Source: Frigoribacterium sp. Leaf186
GTDB taxonomy: Bacteria; Actinomycetota; Actinomycetes; Actinomycetales; Microbacteriaceae
DNA length: 45,650 nucleotides
Assembly: GCF_001423905.1 (NCBI RefSeq)
Contig: NZ_LMPQ01000012.1
Span: 19,377-65,026 of the forward strand
Direction: 5' to 3'
Below, piece by piece: positions 17,673-26,099 of the stretch. The notes below the pieces were generated by a model. The model saw only the letters and a program-made list of their open reading frames with translations. It was not told the DNA's origin and did no database searches. Each line of letters begins with the position of its first letter. The first letter of the stretch is position 1. The translations under genes were made by a program, and so were the position numbers.

Positions 17673-18722
17673 ATGAACATCGAGTCGTGGGGTGGAGGCG
17701 TCGTCCTCGCTCTCGTCGCCGCGCTCTGGCTCGTCTACCTCGTGCCCACCTGGCAGCGCCGACGCGAGTACCTCGCGACCGAGCGCAACGCCGTGCGGCT
17801 GCAGCAAACGTTGCGCATCCTCGCCCAGACGGCCGAGGTGCCCGACGAGGTGCGCGTCGAGGCGAACGCGCGGTCGGTCGCCGACGCCCAGAAGATCCTG
17901 CGACACGAGGAGGCGCGGCGCGAGGCCCTGAGGCGGGCCCACGAGGCCGCGCGGCAGCGTGCCGTCACCCGCGAGCTCGCCGCGGCCGCCCCCGTGCTGC
18001 GGGCCGCCGACCGCGACCCCGCCCTCGCCGCGCGTCGGCTGCGTCGCTCGCGGCTGGTCTCGACCGTCGTGCTCGCGCTCAGCGTGGTGGCCGTCGTCGG
18101 GGGAGTCGCCGCGGGCCTGACGTCGTCGTGGGTGCTGGTCGTCGCCGGGGTGGTCTTCGGTGGCGGGTCGATCGCGATGCTGGCCCAGCTGGCCGCGGTC
18201 TCGCGCGCTCGTGCCCGTCGGGCCGTCGTCGCTCCCGTGGCCCAGCCGCTCAAGGACTTCTCCGGGGTGATGGGCGAGGGCGTCGTCGTCCGCGACGACG
18301 AGGCCACGGCCGAGTCGCGCCTCTGGACGCCCGTGCCCGTGCCGAAGCCGCTCTACCTGCGCCGCGGGCGACAGCGGCCCGCCTCGCCCGTCACGACGGT
18401 CGACCCGGCCGCCGAGCTGCAGCGGGACTCCCGTCGCTCGGTCGAGTCGCTGCGGGCGGCACAGCACGACGCCCTGCGCGAGGCCGCGCGGGCCGAGGCC
18501 GCGTTGCAGTCGACGCGACGGGCTCCGGTGACCGTCGCCGCGCCTCCTGCGCCGGCCGCGTCGGCTGACGCCGCCTCGGCCGCCCCTGCCGAGGAGGCGC
18601 GGGTCGAGCCGGTCGCACCGCCTCGCCCCCCGAGCCGCTTCGCCCGGATGGGCATCATCGACGAGCTGCCGCAGTCCGCCTTCTCGCTCGACGAGGCCCT
18701 GCAGCGCCGCCGCGCCGTCTGA
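17673..18722 (+). CDS. GlpR-like membrane protein (Rv0996-type), predicted cell-division associated
   Basis: A 349-residue protein. One N-terminal transmembrane helix (GGGVVLALVAALWLVYLVPTW) leads into a charged helical cytoplasmic segment (about residues 27-125, Arg/Glu/Ala rich). Two further helices follow at about 130-175 (STVVLALSVVAVVGG, SSWVLVVAGVVFGGGSIAML), then a disordered Ala/Pro tail ending RFARMGIIDELPQSAFSLDEAL. The conserved C-terminal end and the position after rimJ match Rv0996 and corynebacterial GlpR. GlpR is reported to be the membrane receptor of the gephyrin-like protein Glp, which binds FtsZ. That role is inferred here from synteny and topology. CATACCT 8 bases before ATG suggests its own leaderless promoter. 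Three exact copies of the dispersed 10-mer lie in the gene. Confidence 0.72.
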   Translation: MNIESWGGGVVLALVAALWLVYLVPTWQRRREYLATERNAVRLQQTLRILAQTAEVPDEVRVEANARSVADAQKILRHEEARREALRRAHEAARQRAVTRELAAAAPVLRAADRDPALAARRLRRSRLVSTVVLALSVVAVVGGVAAGLTSSWVLVVAGVVFGGGSIAMLAQLAAVSRARARRAVVAPVAQPLKDFSGVMGEGVVVRDDEATAESRLWTPVPVPKPLYLRRGRQRPASPVTTVDPAAELQRDSRRSVESLRAAQHDALREAARAEAALQSTRRAPVTVAAPPAPAASADAASAAPAEEARVEPVAPPRPPSRFARMGIIDELPQSAFSLDEALQRRRAV

Positions 18723-18858
18723 CCCGCGCCGCACCCCCTCGAGCGGCGGGGAACCCCTGCCTCGGCAAATCGCTCTGCGCCGGTCGGCGGGGTCCGGGCC
18801 GTCGGTCGGCGAGTTCATCCGGGTGTCGCCGAGGTGCTATCGTGGCAGAGCAGTTTCT

Positions 18859-18934
18859 GGGGCTATGGCGCAGTTGGTAGCGCGTCTCGTTCGCAATGAG
18901 AAGGTCAGGGGTTCGAATCCCCTTAGCTCCACCA
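18859..18934 (+). tRNA. tRNA-Ala (anticodon CGC)
   Basis: A 76-base cloverleaf with encoded CCA. The acceptor arm GGGGCTA pairs with TAGCTCC and contains the G3-U70 pair that identifies alanine tRNAs. The anticodon loop is TTCGCAA, giving CGC, which reads the GCG codon, abundant in this genome. The T arm has GGTTCGAATCC. TATCGT at 18839-18844 is a suitable -10 element. Confidence 0.97.
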
Positions 18935-18937
18935 GAC

Positions 18938-18969
18938 GAAGGCCCGGGTCGACCACGACCCGGGCCTTC
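18938..18969 (+). terminator. tRNA terminator hairpin
   Basis: A perfect 14-bp stem (18938-18951 with 18956-18969) closes the 4-base loop ACCA, starting 3 bases after the tRNA CCA end. There is no long T run. Confidence 0.85.
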
Positions 18970-19066
18970 TGCGCACCGGGTGCGCCTCGAGACCTCTGGC
19001 CGGGGCGATCTGATGGATCCGCTGTGAGCGGGTGCGGCCGGGGTGGGGCGGTCGTAGCATCCCGGC

Positions 19067-19270
19067 ATGTCCCTCGCAGTCAGCATCGTGCAGCACGAAG
19101 AGCACGACCACCCGGTCTGGTACCTGCACTACTCGTACGCGCGCAGCCTGCCGGGCGCGCCGGCCCGCGGGCCGTACCACTCGCGACTCGACGCGGAGGA
19201 GGCGCTGCACCACCTCCGTGACGCCGCCCACATGTACGGCGAGTTCGAGTTCTCGGTGCTGCCCGCCTGA
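19067..19270 (+). CDS. Small conserved-looking hypothetical protein
   Basis: A 67-residue protein rich in His, Tyr and acidic residues (SIVQHEEHDHPVWYLHYSYARS...RLDAEEALHHLRDAAHMYGEFEFSVLP). The composition and a canonical leaderless start (TAGCAT ending 7 bases before ATG 19067) support real coding. There is no cysteine, no transmembrane segment and no signal peptide. The clustered histidines could bind metal, but nothing in the sequence proves it. I do not recognise a family. Confidence 0.62.
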   Translation: MSLAVSIVQHEEHDHPVWYLHYSYARSLPGAPARGPYHSRLDAEEALHHLRDAAHMYGEFEFSVLPA

Positions 19271-19397
19271 TCGCGCCGTAGCGACGGAGACCCGCCCGGA
19301 GGCCTCGCTCGGAGGCGACCCAGGCCGTGCCTCCTCCGCGCCCCATGCCGCGCCTCCTCGGCGACCGGCGCCGCACCTCCTGCACCATGATGGTCGG

Positions 19398-20996
19398 GTG
19401 CCTCCGACGACCCCGACCGACGACCCGACGCCCCACCTGACGACCGACCCCGAGCTGCTGGCGCGGTTGCGGGGCGACCTGGCCGCGTCCGGGTTCACGG
19501 TCGAACGGCTGCAGGGCGCCGACGCCTGGGGTTCGCACGCCGGTGCCGCGCTCTTCCGCGGCGAGCGGGTCGCCGCGAGACGCGCCCTCGCCCGGAGCGC
19601 AGCCCGCGACGAGACGGTGCGCCCGGCCGCCACGCTTGCCCTCCTCTTCGTGCTCGGCTACGCGCAGGCCGCCGAGGTCGTCGCCGAGGCCCTGCCGACC
19701 CTCGGGGTCGACGGTGCGGTCTCGCTCGGTCTCGTGGCCCACGACGGCGACGTGGTGCGGGCGCTCGTCGACCTCCGCCCCTACGCGTTCGTCGACGCGT
19801 CGGGCGAGGCGAGCTGGTGGATCGCCTCCGACCTGGGCGAGCTCGTGGTCGAGGGGGCCCTGCGCGAGGACCACGTGCTCGGGGTCGGGGGAGCCTCGGC
19901 GACGTTGGCCGGCCTCATGGTCTCGCGGCAGGTCGACCGGGCGCTCGACCTCGGCACGGGGTGCGGCATCCAGGCGCTGCACGCGGCACGGCACGCGCGA
20001 CACGTCGTCGCCACCGACATCTCGCGGCGCGCCCTCGACTTCGCCGCGTTCAACGCCGCCCTCAACCTGGTCGACGGCATCGAGCTCCGCCTCGGCAGCC
20101 TCTTCGAGCCGGTCGCCGGCGAGACCTTCGACCACATCGTGTCGAACCCGCCGTTCGTCATCACGCCCCGCGTCGAGGGCGTGCCCGAGTACGAGTACCG
20201 CGACGGCGGCATGGTGGGAGACGACCTCGTCGCCTCGGTCGTCGAGGGGCTCGGTCGACACCTCGCGCCGGGCGGCGTCGCGCAGCTGCTCGGCAACTGG
20301 GAGTCCGGAGGCGCGGGTGCGGTCGCCGGCAAGCGGGGCGCGTACTCGGTGGCCGGCTGGGCCGCCCGGGGCGACGTGCCCGTCGACGTCTGGGTGGTCG
20401 AGCGCGAGGTGCAAGACCCCACCGCGTACGCCGAGACCTGGATCCGCGACGGCGGCACGCGCCCGGGCACCCCGGACTTCGAGCGGCTCTACGAGGCGTG
20501 GCTCGGCGACTTCGAGGCCCGGGGCGTCGTCGAGGTCGGTTTCGGTTACGTCACCGTGAGGCGACCGGCGGACGACGCGAGCGCGCCCGTGGTGCGCACG
20601 GAGCGCCTCCTGGGCGGGCTCGGCCAGAACGACGTCGGCCTCGGTGCCCACCTGCTCGGCACGCTCGAGGCGATCGACCTGCTGCGCGGACTCGACGACG
20701 AGCAGCTGGCCGGCCGACGCCTGGTGGTCGCAGGCGACGTCACCGAAGAACGTCACTACTGGCCCGGCAACGACGACCCCACCGTGATCTCGCTGCGCCA
20801 GGGCGGGGGCTTCGCCCGGACGGTCGAATCGGGCACCGCGCTCTCGGCGTTGGTCGGAGCCTGTGACGGCGAACTCAGCGTCGACGCCATCGTCGGGGCC
20901 CTCGCCCAACTGCTCGGGGTCGACGAGGCCGGTCTCCGGGCCGAGCTGCTGCCCCGGGTGCGCGGACTCGTGACGATCGGCATGCTGCGCGCCTGA
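19398..20996 (+). CDS. SAM-dependent methyltransferase with NPPF motif (DUF7059/DUF7782-like)
   Basis: A 532-residue protein. An N-terminal region of about 150 residues precedes a Rossmann methyltransferase core: motif I ALDLGTGCG at 182-190, the post-I acidic residue in VVATDIS, and motif IV NPPF at 250-253. A long C-terminal region of about 200 residues follows (GGLGQNDVGLGAHLL, HYWPGNDDPTVISL). NPPF/NPPY enzymes methylate glutamine side chains or exocyclic amino groups of bases, as in PrmC and rRNA adenine/guanine methylases. The substrate here is not evident. The architecture resembles actinobacterial proteins labelled DUF7059/DUF7782. GTG 19398 follows CATGAT by 5 bases and is preferred, since the two nearby ATGs are out of frame. 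The stop codon lies inside a 14-bp tandem repeat. Confidence 0.85.
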   Translation: MPPTTPTDDPTPHLTTDPELLARLRGDLAASGFTVERLQGADAWGSHAGAALFRGERVAARRALARSAARDETVRPAATLALLFVLGYAQAAEVVAEALPTLGVDGAVSLGLVAHDGDVVRALVDLRPYAFVDASGEASWWIASDLGELVVEGALREDHVLGVGGASATLAGLMVSRQVDRALDLGTGCGIQALHAARHARHVVATDISRRALDFAAFNAALNLVDGIELRLGSLFEPVAGETFDHIVSNPPFVITPRVEGVPEYEYRDGGMVGDDLVASVVEGLGRHLAPGGVAQLLGNWESGGAGAVAGKRGAYSVAGWAARGDVPVDVWVVEREVQDPTAYAETWIRDGGTRPGTPDFERLYEAWLGDFEARGVVEVGFGYVTVRRPADDASAPVVRTERLLGGLGQNDVGLGAHLLGTLEAIDLLRGLDDEQLAGRRLVVAGDVTEERHYWPGNDDPTVISLRQGGGFARTVESGTALSALVGACDGELSVDAIVGALAQLLGVDEAGLRAELLPRVRGLVTIGMLRA

Positions 20997-21083
20997 TCGC
21001 GGCCGCCTGACCGTGCCCGCCTGGGCGCGCCCGACTGATCGTGCCCGCCTGGGCGCGCCCGACTGGGCGCGCCCGCCGGGCGA
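20986..21083. repeat. 14-bp tandem repeat starting in the last codons of the methyltransferase gene
   Basis: Seven 14-base units run from 20986 to 21083 with consensus YGCCCGCCTGRNCG. The first contains the gene's final codons and TGA stop; units three and five are identical and the last is degraded. The array fills the whole space to the 3' end of the convergent epimerase gene. Confidence 0.85.
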
Positions 21084-21087
21084 CGCG

Positions 21088-21990
21088 TCAGCCGCGGTGG
21101 TTGCCGGTGCGCTCGCCCCACTCGCGCCACGAGTACTCGGGCACGAAGCCGAGCAGGTCGCGGGCCTTGTCGCTGCTGAGCAACGGCTCGACGCCCTCGA
21201 CGGCCCGGCGCTTCTCGACCTGCGGCCAGTACTGCTCGGCGAGCACGGCCGTCGGCGTGTTCATGACGGTGTCGGACGCCGCGATGATGAACGCCTCGAA
21301 GCCGACCAGGTCGCTCTCGAGCGCCTTGCGGACGGCCTGGGCGCCGTCGCGGGCGTCGATGTACGAGAAGAGGTTGAAGGTGCGCTTCTCGGGGGTCTCG
21401 TCGAAGGGGTACTCCGAGTAGTCGCCGTCGTCCATCACGTTCGAGAAGCGCAGGCCGATCAGCTTGAGCTGACGGTCCCAGCGCGTGAAGTGCCGCGCCA
21501 TCTCTTCTTCGACGGCCTTGCCGAGCGAGTACGACGACTCGGGGCGCACCGGGTACTCCTCGTCGAGCGGCAGGTACGGCGGGTCGATGTCGAACGGGAT
21601 GCCCAGCAGCGTCTCGCTCGAGGCCCACACGACGTTGCGGATCTTCGCGGCGCGGGCTGCGGCGAACACGTTGTAGCTCGAGGTGACGTTGTTCGTGAAC
21701 AGCGCCGCGTTGGGCACGAGGCCGGGTGCGGGGATCGCGCCGAGGTGCACGACGGCGTCGATGTGGTCGTACCGGTCGTCGACGCTCGTCAGGGCCTGGG
21801 CGACCTGGCCGTAGTCGGTCAGGTCGACCTTGACGAAGACGACGCCCTCGACGGGGTCGGGGCTCGGGACGCGGTCGAGCAGGACGACCTCGTAGCCGTG
21901 CTCGGCGAGGTGGCGCACGACGGCGCGACCGAGCTTGCCGCTGCCGCCGGTGACGGCGACTCGGGTGGTGGGGGTGCGGGGAGACGACAT
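21088..21990 (-). CDS. NAD-dependent epimerase/dehydratase (extended SDR)
   Basis: A 300-residue extended SDR. The dinucleotide loop TGGSGKLGRAVVRHL is at residues 14-28, VDLTDYGQV follows, and the active site has Ser in ASSETLLG and the Tyr-Lys pair in YSLGK. It resembles NAD-dependent oxidoreductases near uronate dehydrogenase and sugar epimerases, but the substrate cannot be assigned. ATG 21990 has AAAGGG 7 bases upstream. The leader holds an inverted pair of the dispersed 10-mer (22025-22055), and TAGTAG near 22075 may be the -10 element. It converges on the methyltransferase. Confidence 0.88.
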   Translation of the reverse strand: MSSPRTPTTRVAVTGGSGKLGRAVVRHLAEHGYEVVLLDRVPSPDPVEGVVFVKVDLTDYGQVAQALTSVDDRYDHIDAVVHLGAIPAPGLVPNAALFTNNVTSSYNVFAAARAAKIRNVVWASSETLLGIPFDIDPPYLPLDEEYPVRPESSYSLGKAVEEEMARHFTRWDRQLKLIGLRFSNVMDDGDYSEYPFDETPEKRTFNLFSYIDARDGAQAVRKALESDLVGFEAFIIAASDTVMNTPTAVLAEQYWPQVEKRRAVEGVEPLLSSDKARDLLGFVPEYSWREWGERTGNHRG

Positions 21991-22024
21991 CGTCGGCCCT
22001 TTCTGCCGGGCGCCCGGCGGGTCT

Positions 22025-22055
22025 GGAGGCGCACGGGTCGGGCTGCGCGCCTCCT
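22025..22055. repeat. Inverted pair of 10-mer-like sequences in the epimerase leader
   Basis: GGAGGCGC (22025-22032) pairs with GCGCCTCC (22047-22054). The right arm belongs to an exact CGCGCCTCCT copy (22046-22055). The pair lies between the epimerase start and its likely promoter. Confidence 0.65.
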
Positions 22056-22212
22056 GACGTTTCTACTAGGCCGGGGCCGTCCGCGGTCGGTCCGCGCCGA
22101 GCGTGTCACCCAGGAGGCGCGGTGCCGGCCCCGGTCCGCTGGGAGCCGTGTCGGCGGTGGCGGGTAGCTTCGGCCTGACCGGGTCGACCGTCGGCCCCCG
22201 AGAGAGGCCCCC

Positions 22213-22395
22213 ATGAGCACCCACACCGACCCCGCGCAGCACGACGCCGACGACCACACCGACCCCGCGGCCGTGCACGGCGACAGCCCCGAGCCCGTCG
22301 AGGTGCACGGCGACTCCGCCGCCGACGAGGCCGCGACCGAGGGTGCGGTCGACCAGATCGACGACCTGCTGGGTGGGCAACAGCCTTTGCGCTGA
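22213..22395 (+). CDS. Small acidic hypothetical protein
   Basis: A 60-residue, strongly acidic, His-containing protein (STHTDPAQHDADDHTDPAAVHGD...AVDQIDDLLGG). A near-direct repeat, AAVHGDSPEP against VEVHGDSAAD, occupies the middle. GAGAGAGG stands 5 bases before ATG 22213, and TAGCTT (22165-22170) could be a -10 element giving a leader of about 40 bases. The protein is probably disordered. No family is recognised; the ribosome site is the main support for coding. Confidence 0.55.
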   Translation: MSTHTDPAQHDADDHTDPAAVHGDSPEPVEVHGDSAADEAATEGAVDQIDDLLGGQQPLR

Positions 22396-22442
22396 CGTTC
22401 GGTCGGCCCCCGCGAACCCGTCGCGGCCGTCGCGGCCGTCGC

Positions 22443-22940
22443 TCAGGCGATCGGCTGCAGCGAGTGGAAGGCCGTGTCGTGGTAGACCAGCGGCGACGCC
22501 GAGCCGTCGACCTCGGCGCCGAGCACCTGCAAGATGACGACGAGGTGGTCGCCCGCTGGAACCTCTCGGTGCACCACGCACTCGAGGCGGAGGGGGGTGC
22601 CCGTCAGCAGGACGGCCCCGTCCGGGGTCGTCGTGTACGCGACGTCGGCGAACCGTGCCGCGCGGGTCCGCGACGACAACCGGAGGCACAGCTCGCCCTG
22701 GTCGGCCGCGAGCACCGACACCCCCAGGGTCGGGGCCTCGCGGAGGCGGGCCCAGGTCGCGGAGTCGTCGCGTGCCGAGAACGTGACCATGGGCGGGTCG
22801 AACGAGGCCCCGACCGTGAAGCTCGAGACGACCATGCCGTCGGGGCCGGCCGGGCCGGTCGCGGCCAGGGCGGCGACCCCGCTCGGGAAGACGGCGAAGG
22901 CCGAGCGGTCGACCGGGGCGAGCGTCGTGGTGAGGGTCAT
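22443..22940 (-). CDS. Flavin reductase family protein
   Basis: A 165-residue flavin reductase-like (FMN-binding split-barrel) protein, the small component that supplies reduced flavin to monooxygenases. Conserved features are FPSGVAALAATG...MVVSSFTVGASFDPPMVTFSA near the N-terminus, the LGVSVLAADQ strand, and the C-terminal YHDTAFHSL. ATG 22940 has GGGAG 6 bases upstream. The palindrome at 22961-22978 lies in the leader, 21-38 bases upstream of the start, next to TACCGT at 22988-22983 on the same strand. A repressor of TetR or MarR type could therefore control it. No partner monooxygenase or regulator gene is adjacent. Confidence 0.88.
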   Translation of the reverse strand: MTLTTTLAPVDRSAFAVFPSGVAALAATGPAGPDGMVVSSFTVGASFDPPMVTFSARDDSATWARLREAPTLGVSVLAADQGELCLRLSSRTRAARFADVAYTTTPDGAVLLTGTPLRLECVVHREVPAGDHLVVILQVLGAEVDGSASPLVYHDTAFHSLQPIA

Positions 22941-22960
22941 CGGGGCTCCCGTCGACAGAT

Positions 22961-22978
22961 GTGAACCAGTTGGTTCAC
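22961..22978. promoter_or_regulatory. Operator-like palindrome upstream of the flavin reductase gene
   Basis: GTGAACCA and TGGTTCAC form perfect 8-bp half-sites separated by GT. The minus-strand -10 candidate TACCGT (22988-22983) lies 4 bases away, so the site would cover the transcription start. ACCA-TGGT half-sites are common among TetR and MarR operators. The regulator is not in the window. Confidence 0.7.
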
Positions 22979-22988
22979 CGCGACGGTA

Positions 22989-23459
22989 GCTCGTGGGTGT
23001 TTCGTCCGGATTACGCGTCCGTCCAATCACCTGCAAGTCACCCACCACGTCCGGTGCCGTCCGAGGTACGGTGTAGTGCGCTCACCGGCTGGTTACCGGG
23101 GCGCCCGTTCCCGACGAGCGGCCGTCGAACCCAGCGTGGTCTCCTGATCCGACTTCGTGAGGTCCTCGGCCGTGGGTCCGGTGGGCACGCCCTGGTCCGA
23201 GTTCTGCTCGTCGACCGGGGCGTGCCCTCTTCTCGTCGTGGCCGCCGCCCGCCGGGGTCGTCGTCACCGTCGTTTCGCGACACGCGCCTCCTCGTGTTTT
23301 ACTTGAGTTCCTCTCACCTCGTGGAGGTTCAGGGCACGAGGCGGGGGGTCGACCGCGGGGGCGTCGAACGCGTCCCCGCGGTCGGACCGTGCGTGCGTCG
23401 TCGACGTCGCGTCTCGGTCGTCGCCCACGACCCGGTCGATGGTGCAGGGTTGACTCATC
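22989..23459. other. Long intergenic region before the DUF3516 helicase gene
   Basis: About 470 bases with no convincing gene. TACGGT (23069-23074) could be a -10 element for the plus strand. An AT-richer patch around 23295-23312 (GTTTTACTTGAGTT) stands out against the GC-rich background, and one exact 10-mer copy lies at 23283-23292. Short open frames here have random-looking composition. A long leader or an unrecognised RNA is possible. Confidence 0.4.
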
Positions 23460-26030
23460 ATGTCGCCCGCTCCCGTCGCCCCCCTGGCCGCCCTGCTCCC
23501 GTCGCACCCGGGCGTCGACTCGTACGACGCCGACACGGCGTACACGGCGTTCGCCGAGTGGGCCGAGTCGCGCGGGCTGCCGCTCTACCCGGCGCAGGAC
23601 GAGGCGATGATGGAGCTCGTCGGCGGTGCGTCGGTGATCCTCAGCACGCCCACCGGCACCGGCAAGTCGCTCGTCGCGGCCGGCGCCCACTTCGTGGCCC
23701 TGAGCCAGGGCGGGCGGTCGTACTACACGGCACCGATCAAGGCCCTCGTCAGCGAGAAGTTCTTCGCGCTGGTCGAGCTGTTCGGGCCCGAGAACGTCGG
23801 CATGGTGACCGGTGACTCGTCGGTCAACGCCGACGCGCCCATCATCTGCTGCACCGCCGAGATCCTCGCGAACCTGGCCCTGCGGCACGGGGCCGACGCG
23901 GCCGTCGACCAGGTCGTCATGGACGAGTTCCACTTCTACGGCGACCAGTCACGGGGCTGGGCCTGGCAGGTGCCGCTGTTGCTGCTGCCCCGGGCGCAGT
24001 TCCTGCTGATGTCGGCGACGCTCGGCGACGTCACGCGCATCACCGACGACCTCGCCCGTCGCACCGGACGGCCCGTCGCGCGGGTCACCGGCGTCGAGCG
24101 CCCGGTGCCGCTGCACTACTTCTACGCCCAGACCCCCGTGCAAGAGACCGTCGAAGAGCTGCTCTCGACCGGTGAGGCACCCGTCTACGTCGTGCACTTC
24201 TCGCAGGCCGCCGCACTCGAACGGGCGCAGGCGCTGTCGAGCATCAAGATCGCCAGCCGCGAGCAGCGCGACGAGATCGCCGAGCTGATCGGCGGGTTCC
24301 GCTTCAGCACCGGCTTCGGCAAGACCCTGAACCGCCTCGTGCGATCGGGCATCGGCGTGCACCACGCGGGCATGCTGCCGAAGTACCGCCGCTTGGTCGA
24401 GCAGCTCGCCCAGCGCGGACTGCTGCGCGTCATCTGCGGCACCGACACCCTGGGCGTCGGCATCAACGTGCCGATCCGCACCGTGCTGCTGACGGCCCTG
24501 ACCAAGTTCGACGGCACCCGCATGCGCCAGCTGAGCGCACGCGAGTTCCACCAGATCGCCGGCCGGGCCGGTCGCGCGGGCTACGACACCTCGGGCACGG
24601 TCACGCTGCAGGCGCCCGAGCACGAGATCGACAACCTCAAGCAGATCGAGAAGGCGGGCGACGACCCGAAGAAGAAGCGCAAGATCGTCCGCAAGAAGGC
24701 ACCCGACGGCTTCGTGTCGTGGGGCGAGCCCAGCTTCACCAAGCTGATCGCGGCCGAGCCCGAGGCCCTGACGTCGCACATGCAGGTCACGCACGCGATG
24801 CTGCTGAACGTCATCGGCCGGGGTGGCGACGTGTTCGCGAACGTGCGGTCGTTGGTGTTCGACAACCACGAGCCGCTCGCGAAGCAGTACGCCATGGCCC
24901 GCCAGGCCATCTCGATCTACCGGACGCTCCGCACGGCCGAGGTGGTCGTGCAAGAGCCCGCGCCCGACGGCGGGGCCCCGACGATCCGGCTGACGGTCGA
25001 CCTGCAGGCGAACTTCGCACTGAACCAGCCGCTGTCGCCCTTCGCCCTGGCGACCTTCGACGTGCTCGACGTCGAGTCGCCGACCTACGCCCTCGACATG
25101 GTCTCGGTCGTCGAGGCGACGCTCGACGACCCCCGGCCGATCCTGTCGCAGCAGCAGTTCAAGGCCCGGGGCGAGGCCGTCGCGGCGATGAAGTCCGAGG
25201 GCATCGAGTACGACCAGCGCATGGAGCTGCTCGAGGAGGTCACCTGGCCGAAGCCGCTCGACGAGCTGCTGACCGCCCTGTTCGAGACGTACGCGGCCTC
25301 GCAGCCCTGGATCGGCGACTTCGCGCTCAGCCCCAAGTCGGTCGTGCGCGACCTCTACGAGCGCGCGATGACGTTCGGCGACTTCGTCAACTTCTACGGC
25401 CTGGCCCGCTCCGAGGGACTCGTGCTGCGCTACCTGTCGGACGCCTTCCGGGCCCTGCGGCAGACCGTGCCCGACGAGGCGAAGACCGACGAGCTGGTCG
25501 ACGTGATCGAGTGGCTCGGCGAGCTGGTGCGTCAGGTCGACTCGAGCCTGCTCGACGAGTGGGAAGAGATGGTGAACCCACGAGAGGCCCTGGCCCACGA
25601 CGAGATCGTGCCGCCGACCCTCCGCACCCTCACCGCCAACGAGCGGGCGTTCCGCATCATGGTGCGCAACGAGCTGTTCCGCCGCGTCGAGCTCGCCGCG
25701 CGGGACGACGCCGACGCCCTCGGCGCCCTCGACGCCGGCTCGGGGTGGGACGCCGACCGGTGGGGCGAGGCGCTCGACCGGTACTACGACGAGTACGACG
25801 CGATCGGCACCGACGCCGCGGCCCGCGGGCCGCAGATGCTGCAGGTCGAGCAGCTGCCCACCGTCTGGCGCGTCCGGCAGATCTTCGCCGACCCCGAGGG
25901 CGACCACGACTTCGGCATCTCGGCCGTCGTCGACCTCGCCTCGAGTGACGAACGCGGCGAGGCCGTGGTCACCGTGACGGCGGTCGGGCCTGCCTCCGAA
26001 CGGAGCCGACCGTCACCCGTCGAGGGGTAA
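23460..26030 (+). CDS. DEAD/DEAH-box RNA helicase with DUF3516 (Ski2/HelY-like)
   Basis: An 856-residue superfamily 2 helicase. Motifs in order: Q-like YPAQDEAMMEL, Walker A TPTGTGKS at 63-70, motif Ib near TAPIKALVSEKF, Walker B DEFH at 155-158, SAT at 185-187. In the second RecA domain are VYVVHFSQAAALERAQ, GIGVHHAGMLPKYR and the motif VI region HQIAGRAGRAGYD. The C-terminal 400 residues are DUF3516, found in actinobacterial helicases related to Ski2/Mtr4. A role in RNA processing or decay is inferred from family. No ribosome site precedes ATG 23460. All catalytic residues look intact, in contrast to the 10185 protein. Confidence 0.93.
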   Translation: MSPAPVAPLAALLPSHPGVDSYDADTAYTAFAEWAESRGLPLYPAQDEAMMELVGGASVILSTPTGTGKSLVAAGAHFVALSQGGRSYYTAPIKALVSEKFFALVELFGPENVGMVTGDSSVNADAPIICCTAEILANLALRHGADAAVDQVVMDEFHFYGDQSRGWAWQVPLLLLPRAQFLLMSATLGDVTRITDDLARRTGRPVARVTGVERPVPLHYFYAQTPVQETVEELLSTGEAPVYVVHFSQAAALERAQALSSIKIASREQRDEIAELIGGFRFSTGFGKTLNRLVRSGIGVHHAGMLPKYRRLVEQLAQRGLLRVICGTDTLGVGINVPIRTVLLTALTKFDGTRMRQLSAREFHQIAGRAGRAGYDTSGTVTLQAPEHEIDNLKQIEKAGDDPKKKRKIVRKKAPDGFVSWGEPSFTKLIAAEPEALTSHMQVTHAMLLNVIGRGGDVFANVRSLVFDNHEPLAKQYAMARQAISIYRTLRTAEVVVQEPAPDGGAPTIRLTVDLQANFALNQPLSPFALATFDVLDVESPTYALDMVSVVEATLDDPRPILSQQQFKARGEAVAAMKSEGIEYDQRMELLEEVTWPKPLDELLTALFETYAASQPWIGDFALSPKSVVRDLYERAMTFGDFVNFYGLARSEGLVLRYLSDAFRALRQTVPDEAKTDELVDVIEWLGELVRQVDSSLLDEWEEMVNPREALAHDEIVPPTLRTLTANERAFRIMVRNELFRRVELAARDDADALGALDAGSGWDADRWGEALDRYYDEYDAIGTDAAARGPQMLQVEQLPTVWRVRQIFADPEGDHDFGISAVVDLASSDERGEAVVTVTAVGPASERSRPSPVEG

Positions 26031-26099
26031 TCTCGTAGGGTCGTGCCACACCCCGGCAGCCGACCAGCACCGCCCGCGTTCCACCACGAAGAGGTCGCC

